A DNA stretch of 21,379 nucleotides from Amoeboaphelidium occidentale. Lineage: Eukaryota; Aphelidiomycota; Aphelidea. Shown here in pieces: positions 1-8,027 of the stretch; within the stretch, counting starts at the first letter, position 1; each line of letters begins with the position of its first letter. Location of the stretch: contig JALGPX010000018.1 of the NCBI GenBank assembly GCA_023515795.1, positions 4,952-26,330 on the forward strand, read 5' to 3'. The position numbers were made by a program, and so were the translations under genes. Below the pieces are notes generated by a model. The model did not search any database. It was not told the origin of the DNA and was given only the letters and a program-made list of their open reading frames with translations.

Positions 1-3000
1 GCCATCAAAACTGTACCGTAATTGTTCTTGCGTAACCATTGAAATAGCGAACCATCAGGGTAATACTTCATCACTATGGATAGCGGATTCTCAGTATAGC
101 CGATGATTTGACAGAAGTGCGGAAAAGAAGAAAGCATAATCATGATGCCAACTTCTTGGTAAAAAGCATCTTCACTTGCGTTACTTGCGACAAACACGAT
201 TTTTTGTACCACCACGTTACCAGCCTTTTGAGCTAGAGCTGAGTTCATTATCTTGGCAAGAAACAGTTCACCGCCACCACCTGCTGCAATCCTAGTTGAC
301 TTGGCAATCAAAGAGCTTTCAAGAAGAAAGGCAGCGTGTTTTGAAATTCCCATGATGGAATTCACCACGGTTTCCAAATCAGTTGTTGCGAAATTAGTGT
401 TTGTGGATAAATCCATTTGAGCTTTGCTTACGGCCGGCATATCTTTTGATTTCTTGAAAGAATAAATCCCGATCGTGGCAATAATTAAAAATCCAATTGC
501 TATAGCACCTCCAACAATTGCACTGGAAGGCAAAGACAAACTTGATCCCTCTGAAAAGCCACGGACTACCGACTTGGTTCTCTTTTTAACTCTGTCGTTG
601 GGAGATTTCATTGTTGTTGATGATGTTACAGCGTTTTCACCAAGAAACCCAGGGTCATAAAGCAAGACTGAAAAATCGTCGCTCCCAGAAAAAACAGAGC
701 CGTTGTAACAGAGTACCGAGGTGACTGGTTTTAATGCTCCCAAAAAAACGTCTTCGTGTCTTCCTGATTGTATATTCCAGCGTCTGACAGTGTTGTCAGA
801 TCCAGCGGAGAACAGCGCATTCTTGCACAAAGAAAGAGAATTAACAGGTCCTAAATGCCCAAGAGCAGTGGCTGAAAGTCTCTGCAAAATTTTTATCTCA
901 ACTTTTTCTGTAAGGGACCAACTGAAAATCGTCTTGTCGTCAGACGCAGAATAGAGGCTTTCCCTGTCAGCCAACAGATAATTAACTTTTGATGTGTGTC
1001 CTTTCAAATCAAACTCAAACAGAGTTGTTTCAATGTTCCAACTTATCACCGTCCCTGATTTTGAACCTGCAACTATGTACAAGTCGGTGACTGCAAGGCA
1101 TGTGATAGGATTAGCCGCGGATATTGTTTTTGTTCTTTCAGAAGAAGTGTTAAGCGGAAGAATTACAATTTCGCTATCACCCCTCAGGAAATAAATCTTG
1201 CTGCGAGACACAGTTGCACTTAAAACAGGAAGATTAGAATTATTAAACAGAACTTGAGGTTCACTTTCCCCACGTATCAAAAACCGTAGGATGAGTCCAT
1301 CAAAGCCAGATGAGAAATACCAATTATCTTGGCCATGTAATGAAGAGATCGCATTCGAATGAAGATTAAAAGAGCGGAAAGCTATAGCAGTATCAATCTC
1401 AAAAGCATGTATCAAACCACCTCTCGTTCCAACAAGTAAGCTATTCTCTGAAGCAAACAAAGCAGTCACAGAAGCACTGCGGTTCTCAAACGAAAAAGCA
1501 ACTTTGCGAGTGACCATATTCCATTTTCTGACAGAACCATCGAAACTTGCCGAGTAAAGAACTCCGTTGATATCAAGGCAGAGAGACCTAACGTTATCTT
1601 GATGCCCTTGGTACGTTTCTAGAATAGTCAAAGTATTGAAATCTCTGGATCTAATCAAGCCGTCCAAATGGCCTGTCAGTAATCGGGAAGGTGTGGACAC
1701 AATAGAATAGAATACAACACTTTCTCGCAGATGAACTGTGACGGTTTCAAAAGATATTGAATACATGTATAATCCATTATCTGTGCTGTAAATGATGCTA
1801 TTTTCATAAAGAAATATGGTGTAAACGACGTAAAAAGCTAAACAGTTATGAAACAAAGAAGAAAACTGACTTCTAATTGTTTGAAAATCTTCAGGGGAAC
1901 CTTTGTTCCATATTTTGAGAGTTGAATCGTAAGACCCAGAATAAAGAAACTCTGTATCTACCAGTATAGACATTACAGAATTAGAATGACTAACAAACTC
2001 AGCTTCTTGTTCACCTGAACTGATGTTCCATTTCTTAATAACATTGTCATGTCCACCAGAGTACAAGAACAAATCATCAGAGGTAAGAGTTAACATTGCC
2101 CTTGTATGTCCTTAGAGTTAATGGCTAAAATATTGATCGTTACCAAGAAGCGTTTTAATCGCAGACATGTCAGTCAAGTTCCAGTGCTTAATCAACAAGT
2201 CGGCACTACCTGAGAATAGTGTATCTTCGTATATACGCATGCAAATAACGTCATCAATATGACCCATAATCACATGATAAGGATCCCTGCTGTTAAAGGA
2301 AGTATCCCAAAATCTAACTTCGGCATCGTCTCCGCCACTTATAACGAACGTCTTCCACAAAACCACTGCTTTGAGAATAACTTGACGGCCACTGTACACG
2401 AATGATGGTTGCATTGAAGTCAAGTTCCATCTCATAACAGTTGTGTCTGCTGACGAAGAAAACAGACTCTGTTCTTTAGAGCCAATACTAAGTATCCTTT
2501 CTTCGTGATATCTTGGGAAACTATCTATGATTTTGCCATCACTTATGCTCCATTTAATTAAAGTTGAGTCCCATCCACCGGAATACAGCTCATTGTCAAT
2601 TACTTTCAATGCTGTCACAAAACCTCCGTGGCCGATGAACCTATTAAGGAGTAAGCCACTATCTGCATTCCAACTGATGATTGTATTATCTGCGCCGCCA
2701 GAGAACAGAATCGAGTCTGACATATGTACAATAAAGACAGAATCTGTGTGTCCGCTGAATGTTAAGGTCATAGTTGCGCTTGGTATGTGAATTTTATCAA
2801 GTTGATCTCGTAAACCATTCATTCCTATATACGCAAAGTCACCTTTCACAGTAATAGAGTTAAGTATCACATTGAAATCTATAAGGTTATCGACACAATA
2901 ATAGCCGGCTTACCAAATAGAAGAGTAACTCTGCCAGCTGCCAAGTCAATCTTTCTAAACTTGTAATCCAACCCACAAGAATACACAAGATTATTTTGAA

Positions 3001-3370
3001 ATGATATACTATAAATGGCTGTATTGGCAGCCCTGAGCCAGATCCTTCTGATAATTGAACCAGATTCCAAATCCCAAACTATGATCGTATCATCCCATCC
3101 TGCAGTGATCAGTCTTGAGTCATTTGTAACAAGAAAGGCCTGTATAAGTTTTGTATGTGCTCGAAAAGTTCTTTGAATTGCACCTGTCTCTACATCCTTC
3201 TGAATAATGTCGTTGGAGTATGTTAACAACAAAGAATCCTTGAACAAACCGATACAGTCCACAGTAGCCGCACGATCCTGCATCAAGAAGCTCTTCACAT
3301 GTTCAGTGCAGGTTATTAATGAGCATAAGAGCAAAATTATGAAGTGCACACACGATTTTATGGAGATCAT
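1..3370 (-). CDS. WD40-ectodomain transmembrane receptor kinase, paralog 1 (3' end outside window)
   Basis: Coding exons on the minus strand are 3370-2914, 2878-2144, 2110-1871 and 1837-1, open at the window edge (about 1089 residues visible). The ATG at 3370 opens a strong signal peptide (core FIILLLCSLITC). About 900 residues of WD40-type blades follow, with repeated D-x-x-(I/V)-x-x-W-(D/N) endings such as DDTIIVWDLESG and DNTVRRWNIQSG. A single membrane span (AIVGGAIAIGFLIIATIGIY, near residue 912) and a basic stop-transfer KKSK come next. The kinase domain then starts, with a Gly-rich loop (AAGGGGELF), Lys in VVQKIVFV and Glu in FYQEVGIM; the window ends just before the catalytic loop. 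The family and topology suggest a cell-surface or ER-lumen sensor signalling to a cytoplasmic kinase; the ligand is unknown. The exon lengths 457/735/240 match paralog 2 (457/738/240), which supports the introns. Confidence 0.9.
1838..1870 (-). other. Probable intron 3 of WD40-kinase paralog 1 (33 nt, no stop, multiple of three)
   Basis: The segment begins GTCAGT and ends GTTTAG and is phase 1. It contains no stop and keeps frame, so an ORF scan reads through it. Paralog 2 has an intron at the homologous site (9530-9561). With it removed, the exon before it is exactly 240 nt, as in paralog 2. Confidence 0.75.
2111..2143 (-). other. Intron 2 of WD40-kinase paralog 1 (33 nt)
   Basis: The intron begins GTAACG and ends TCTAAG, phase 1. 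It contains an in-frame TAA. Its removal gives KTLLGHTRAMLTLT, a normal WD40 blade start, at the same site as the GC-AG intron of paralog 2. Confidence 0.85.
2879..2913 (-). other. Intron 1 of WD40-kinase paralog 1 (35 nt)
   Basis: The intron begins GTAAGC and ends TTATAG, phase 1. Removing it joins two coding stretches that otherwise stop, and both then align with paralog 2. Paralog 2 has an intron at exactly the same position, after 457 coding bases. Confidence 0.9.
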
Positions 3371-3492
3371 ATCAAGATGTTGAGTTGAAACAGAAGAGAC
3401 AAAAGTGTTTGATCACCCAAAAGGATTTTTCATGTCGATTTACAAATATTTTAGCCGGAATAAGATCCAACCATGAAATCTTTCACTCGGTT

Positions 3493-3498
3493 TTTATT
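3493..3498 (-). terminator. Poly(A) signal AATAAA for the 3521-4276 gene
   Basis: The minus strand reads AATAAA about 22 nt after the TAA stop of the neighbouring gene, a normal distance for a short 3' UTR. Confidence 0.5.
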
Positions 3499-3520
3499 GA
3501 TGAAAACACGAGCAGTATAT

Positions 3521-4276
3521 TTAGAGCTGCGCGATGAGACGTCCAATGTGGGCAGGTAGAAACATTGAATCTGGCGGGCAGATCACTTCTTCCACTGGCT
3601 GCTCACATGATTTGGGAAGTTGAAACAATTCCGATTTCTGCTGTCCTACGACAACATCAAAGTAGTCCGTTGCTCCAGGATCTTCTCCCTGGTTGGTACT
3701 TCGCAAAGGCAACCCTGTCTGAGCAGACGCGTAGTAGATAACTTTGTTTCCAGAACCCGCGTCCAAATCCCATCTATGAGCCCACTGTCCACGGAACTCC
3801 ATTGAACCTTGATATTTGGATTTCTGCAACCAGAATCGACTTAGATTTCCAACTCCGGGTCGTTTTTGGCATCTTCCCCATTCTCCAGATGTCTGCCCAT
3901 TTCCTGTATGAGTATCAATTACATAGAAATCCTTCGCATAAAAAATAATCGAACATACGGGTTCCCATTGTTCTTGAAAATTCAAGTAATGGTTGTAGAA
4001 ATCAAATCTAGAGTAACTTCCTCCCGGAAGATCTTGGAAGTAAAATTTTGTCCACCAAACGGGAGACACGGAAGGATCTGCATCGGTACCAATTTTGAAG
4101 AGAGTCGCGTTAAATGCAGCTGGCCAAATATGCGTGGCAGGCGGTTGTTTAGCTAAGACGCGAGTTTCTAGAAGGAGAATCAGCAGAATAATGAGAATCA
4201 TAATGAAACTTAAAAGCAAAATTGTTACAGATTTATTCTCCTTAAAGTAACAAATACAAACTGCACCGGCTTTCAA
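3521..4276 (-). CDS. Signal-anchored lumenal/extracellular protein of unknown family
   Basis: A single open exon encodes 251 residues and ends at TAA. After a short N-terminal cytoplasmic segment (MKAGAVCICYFKENKS) there is a strong 20-25 residue hydrophobic span made mostly of Ile and Leu. The remaining ~205 residues should therefore lie in the lumen or outside the cell, as a type II protein or with a cleaved signal. This part is rich in aromatics and Gly (PVWWTKFYFQDL, GNGQTSGEWGRC), contains several cysteines and two N-glycosylation sequons (NAT, NLS). Spaced W/F/Y positions suggest a compact beta-rich fold, but I do not recognise the family. It lies in the same strand direction as the receptor gene 150 bp downstream, in a separate transcription unit. 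Confidence 0.8.
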   Translation of the reverse strand: MKAGAVCICYFKENKSVTILLLSFIMILIILLILLLETRVLAKQPPATHIWPAAFNATLFKIGTDADPSVSPVWWTKFYFQDLPGGSYSRFDFYNHYLNFQEQWEPVCSIIFYAKDFYVIDTHTGNGQTSGEWGRCQKRPGVGNLSRFWLQKSKYQGSMEFRGQWAHRWDLDAGSGNKVIYYASAQTGLPLRSTNQGEDPGATDYFDVVVGQQKSELFQLPKSCEQPVEEVICPPDSMFLPAHIGRLIAQL

Positions 4277-4336
4277 TAAAATATCAAGAAAGAAACATGA
4301 AATAACGCTTCTGTGTAGGTAAAACGGAATGTGTCT

Positions 4337-5540
4337 CTAACTTTCATCCAAAGAGCTGTTTTTGAGGAATCTTTTGCAGGACTCATTAGAAGACTTTGAA
4401 CCTCTTCTTTCCAGATATTTCGTAATGAGTTTAATATTCGACTTTGCGACATGAAATACCTTTGGAAAAAATATCTCGAATAGTATCATCCACGAGACAA
4501 ATTTTCAAAAGGCTGTCATCAAAGAGTTTATGTCTCCAGTTTCCATTAGGAACATGAAATCTCCATGATAGGATTTTCTTTAAAGGACCCAGATAAATTT
4601 GCACTGGTTCACGGTTTACAACTAATTCAGGCAAATTTCGAATCATATTGTACACCAGATCTTCAAATAATTAGCCGTAGTTGGGTCGCCGCTTTCTGAT
4701 AAGCTCTTTCAGAAAAATATCGAATAAATTTTCTAGGCTAGTGAGACCCTCTGGTGTCGCATTAACGATGCATTGAGACATGCGCCCAATTTTCCCAAAA
4801 TCACGCAGCTTCGGTAACAAACTCAGAAGATGATGTAAACCTTCTTCACAACTGATTGAACTGTCACTCACACTTCCAAAGATTTCAGCAATGATACGTT
4901 TAATAAGCTCTTGCTCAAACAGAGTGTAGTTCATTTTTTCGGCATAATCCAACACATCAAGCCAGTACTCAATTTTCTTCATATCATAAATGTCTACATG
5001 GTTATCTTTTAAAAGATTGCGACAATTGGAGTAAAAAATGTCCTCAAAGAAGTGCCGATAATGAGATTTTACCAGTTCGGAGTTTTCTTCTCTCACCCCC
5101 TTGATTCTTCTATACATGTGGTCAATATCTTAATTCTCGCGGTAGTTAAACTCAACTCCAAGATCTGCAAGAATATATCCCATTTCCAGGCCAAGCTTGT
5201 CCAGGCCGCTTCCGGTCATGCTATCAATACAGCTTCCAATAATACCCAATTGATTGTAGTAAAATAATCTATTATAGTAGAAGAAATAAGCGAATTCGTA
5301 TGCTTTATCATATAGCCTCTCCACAATGTCTTTCCAATTTCATATTTTGTCACGATAAGTGTGAATAATACTTATGGCACAGTCTTGTTAAGCTTCTGTG
5401 AAAAAGTTTACGTAGAACGATAGGTCTGATGTTGCTTCCAAAACCATAGTACTCGATTCCTGAAGGCAAGCAAGATCGTTAAACTGCATGTTCATCGCTA
5501 TTATTCTTATCATCTCCAGCGGAAGGCTCGAAAGGGACAT
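4337..5540 (-). pseudogene. Decayed F-box-like gene with four in-frame stops
   Basis: From the ATG at 5540 a coding-like frame runs to 4431 without changing frame. It is interrupted by stops at 5388-5390 (TAA), 5340-5342 (TGA), 5130-5132 (TAA) and 4671-4673 (TAA). After the stop at 4431-4433, similar coding-like sequence continues one frame over to a TAG at 4337-4339, which suggests one frameshift. The N-terminus (SLPLEMIRIIAMNMQFNDLA) resembles an F-box; the body is helical and leucine-rich with no domain I recognise. I looked for short GT-AG introns that would remove each stop: only weak donors (GTTTAA, GTTGAG) exist for the third and none for the fourth. The neighbouring genes have clean frames, so decay is the best reading. 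A real F-box protein would recruit substrates to an SCF ubiquitin ligase. Confidence 0.6.
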
Positions 5541-5770
5541 TATCTGTGCCACATATTTGCAGTGTTATAGACTTTGTTTCAAAAAAAAGATCGGGAGTTA
5601 ACGAGCTGTGTAGTTACACCGTAGGTTCAAGGATTTTTTAGGAGGAAAACGTATCGATAACCAAAGTGTACTAGGTTGTGATTAACTCTTAAGCATGGAA
5701 GCATACATAGGTTTTCTATTTCGTTCAGAACACACTAGCGTCTCGCGCAAGAATGTATTCCTTTAAGCGC

Positions 5771-6259
5771 CTAGACAGTGTCGGGTTCCTTTCGTTTCTT
5801 TTCCATTGAGCTTTTACTGTTGTCTTTTCTTTCCGATTTCGCAGACACATCTGCTTCAGTTTTAGACTTTTCGACTGTTTTAACATCTTTCTTGATGGTT
5901 ACAACACTTTTCTCACAGTTCGCATCAACTCTAATGCCATTCTCTTTCACTTCAGGGGCAGAAACAGGCTCTAATATCCTCATAAAGGGCGGCGGTTGGA
6001 AATGATTGATTAATTTCTGTATTGTACCTTTCTTGCGATACTTGACTCCGTTTTCAGCATCATATATTCGAATTTCCTCCTCTGTTATTGGGTATGGCTT
6101 TGCTTTGCCATCTTCTATGTAAAATCTTGATGGTGCAGGTGCATTATGTCGACGACCCCAAGCCTGGGCCTCTGAAGCTCAATAGAGAAGTTAATAGTTG
6201 TCATTTATGATGATCATACCCTTCTCGGCTTTCTCTAGTGGTGAAAGTTTCCTTGGCAT
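5771..6259 (-). CDS. Small Lys/Glu-rich protein of unknown function
   Basis: Two exons on the minus strand, 6259-6220 and 6171-5771, encode 146 residues ending at TAG. The first exon gives MPRKLSPLEKAEK. After splicing the protein continues EAQAWGRRHNAPAPSRFYIE and then a charged stretch with a conserved-looking core (PYPITEEEIRIYDAENGVKY, then RKKGTIQKLINHF). From about residue 80 it is low-complexity, rich in Lys, Ser, Glu and Asp, and probably disordered. There is no signal peptide or membrane span. The composition would suit a nuclear or nucleic-acid-associated protein, but that is a guess. The two-exon model rests on one 48-nt intron that joins the upstream ATG to the long open frame. 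Confidence 0.65.
6172..6219 (-). other. Intron of the small Lys-rich gene (48 nt)
   Basis: The intron begins GTATGA and ends CTTCAG, phase 1, and contains in-frame stops. It joins the short MPRKLSPLEKAEK exon to the downstream frame. Confidence 0.65.
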
Positions 6260-6327
6260 AATGTTTAATGTTTTGAATTTGGTTCAGTGTGATGAAACAA
6301 ATTCATGTTCTCCAAAATTCACGACGT

Positions 6328-6333
6328 TTTATT
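6328..6333 (-). terminator. Poly(A) signal AATAAA for the 6349-7722 gene
   Basis: The minus strand reads AATAAA about 16 nt beyond the TAG stop of the binding-protein gene. Confidence 0.5.
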
Positions 6334-6348
6334 CTTTTTTGTACTGGT

Positions 6349-7722
6349 CTAACCCAGGAAGACGGCTAGAATAGCGCTGAGAGCGATAGTGTACATGGAA
6401 GGAACTTGAACGGACTCGCCTGCATTAGTAACACCATTTTCCAGCTTCACTTCACATTTTTCAACTGCGAAAGCTGGTGTTACGGAAGCCGTGACGTCTG
6501 AGCAAGCGGAACTTTCAGTTACAATTACTGTCTGCTTCTTTGATGCATTTCTGAACCATTCAAAACCATCATTCGATGTTGCCCCACCAGCAACAATAGC
6601 AGCCAAATCTTTAATAACCGCATCTGGCATAGCGATTGCAGTTTCAAACCAACCATCAGCGCCAGCTGGACTTCTATTTGCATCAACCCTCCAGATTTGG
6701 TCGTTCTTTGCAAACTTGTATTGCTTCTTGATGTCATCATCGCTTGTTTCTTTCAACCCATAAGCAATCTTGAACTGATCATAAGGATCTTTAGTAACGT
6801 CTGGCATGTATGACTGATCAATGACAATGTCTGCATCAATTGATTTCAAAGCACTTAAAAAGTCACTTGCTGAAGTATACACACCGGAGCCGCTAACTTT
6901 TGGTGCAACACCGCCAGCATCCTGGGTAAAAGCGGCCTTGTAAGAAGCAGTATCAATGAACCACTGAGCAGGCTGAGAAAATTCAGGATATGCTGGAAAG
7001 TAGTTGATCCAAGCAACGACTTTAGGTTTTGCAGCAGACTTGGCATTAGTTGACACGCAGGTGTACTCTGCAACAACGCCATCATAATAAGTATTAGCAG
7101 CAGCTTCCTTGTTGAAGAATAGAGAGATTAACTTGACCCATTCAGCTCTTTTCAAAGGAGAATCATCAGCTGAAGCCGGAACCGTGACTCTGACAGGTGA
7201 GAATTCTCCTGAAGAGTAACCATCAAGCACAGCCTGAAAGTTGGTATTGGATTCCAAGTAAGTGTTATTGGATGTCTCTTGATAACCCAATCTCATCAAT
7301 AGATTGTCTGAAGCCATCTTCTGCAAGCAAGCAGATACAGCATACTCAGCACTTCCTAACCCCTTGATCGCACCACGCAAACCCAAGATTTCAAGGAATG
7401 AAGTAGTGGTAGTATCAGTAACAGCAACTCCTTGCAATGGGACAGCAAAGTACTTGATCTTGTTTCCAGCACGAGATGGCTTTGGTGTACCGCATTGATA
7501 TAAAACCAATTCTTCGTTTGATGCAACGTTCTTGACGATCTTATAGCTCTTCTCGTACACCACAGTAAACCCAGTGGTACTTGTTGGAGTGGTCTTCTCT
7601 GGGAAGTAATCAACCATATCATCATATGTTTCAGCGCACCCTTGTAAGTTCTTTGTCAATTGAGCATGAGCAACCGAGAAAGTTGTTAAAGCCAAGACCA
7701 ATGAATGGTAAATATGTCTCAT
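6349..7722 (-). CDS. GPI-anchored periplasmic-binding-protein-like (TroA/BtuF-type) surface protein
   Basis: One exon encodes 457 residues and ends at TAG. The N-terminus is a clear signal peptide (MRHIYHSLVLALTTFSVAHA, cleavage before QLTK). The C-terminus is a short hydrophobic tail (SMYTIALSAILAVFLG) after a small-residue region (TNAGES), the pattern of a GPI-attachment signal. The body resembles the helical-backbone class of bacterial ABC-transporter solute-binding proteins that carry metals, siderophores or cobalamin: a PKVVAWINYFP strand opening the second lobe, a SIDADIVIDQSYMPD segment and a DQIWRVDANRSP segment. Related secreted single-domain proteins are known in fungi. I infer a wall- or membrane-tethered ligand scavenger; the ligand cannot be read from the sequence. 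No transporter gene lies nearby. It is divergently transcribed from the WD40-kinase gene at 8028. Confidence 0.75.
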   Translation of the reverse strand: MRHIYHSLVLALTTFSVAHAQLTKNLQGCAETYDDMVDYFPEKTTPTSTTGFTVVYEKSYKIVKNVASNEELVLYQCGTPKPSRAGNKIKYFAVPLQGVAVTDTTTTSFLEILGLRGAIKGLGSAEYAVSACLQKMASDNLLMRLGYQETSNNTYLESNTNFQAVLDGYSSGEFSPVRVTVPASADDSPLKRAEWVKLISLFFNKEAAANTYYDGVVAEYTCVSTNAKSAAKPKVVAWINYFPAYPEFSQPAQWFIDTASYKAAFTQDAGGVAPKVSGSGVYTSASDFLSALKSIDADIVIDQSYMPDVTKDPYDQFKIAYGLKETSDDDIKKQYKFAKNDQIWRVDANRSPAGADGWFETAIAMPDAVIKDLAAIVAGGATSNDGFEWFRNASKKQTVIVTESSACSDVTASVTPAFAVEKCEVKLENGVTNAGESVQVPSMYTIALSAILAVFLG

Positions 7723-7760
7723 TATTGCAAGATCAGTCCGAGATAGAGCTGAAGATGTCT

Positions 7761-7768
7761 TTTTATAT
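7761..7768 (-). promoter_or_regulatory. TATA-like box for the binding-protein gene
   Basis: The minus strand reads GATATAAAAAG, about 40 bp upstream of the ATG at 7722, which implies a very short 5' UTR. Confidence 0.45.
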
Positions 7769-7795
7769 CGTGGTCAATTTTATGCTGCGATGATT

Positions 7796-7809
7796 GTTTC
7801 CATGGCAAC
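7796..7809. promoter_or_regulatory. X-box (RFX transcription-factor site)
   Basis: GTTTCCATGGCAAC matches the RFX consensus GTNRCC(N0-3)RGYAAC-type palindrome (GTTNCCATGGNAAC form) at every defined position. It is 74 bp from the minus-strand start and 219 bp from the plus-strand start. RFX factors are known from opisthokonts and amoebozoans. Confidence 0.55.
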
Positions 7810-8027
7810 GATTGCCGCCCAGTGTGATCGCTCGATGGCGTAATAACGGATTACTTCTACGTTTGAGACTTTAGCGCTTAATTTAATGATGGCTTCATTA
7901 CATTTATTAAAAATAAAGAGTAATAGATCTGAAACCTCTGATAGCATCAAGGTTTGTTCTTTTGATCAAGGTTGAAACTGGCTATGTTGTGCTTCGCTCC
8001 AGTTTGTTTCATCACAAACTCCGCGAC

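Larger units (their letters stand above)
7723..8027. promoter_or_regulatory. Shared divergent promoter region (binding protein / WD40-kinase 2)
   Basis: This 305-bp gap separates two divergent start codons. It holds a TATA-like element close to the minus-strand gene and a perfect palindromic X-box. I see no convincing coding sequence, RNA gene or TATA box near the plus-strand start. An in-frame TTG upstream of 8028 adds 22 residues that do not look like a signal peptide, so the ATG at 8028 is preferred. Confidence 0.6.

Noticed and set aside
5087-5130. 42-nt GT-AG segment (GTTTAA...TATAG) that would remove the TAA at 5130
   Set aside because: The donor is poor compared with the GTAAG-type donors here, and the other stops in the same remnant cannot be removed in the same way.
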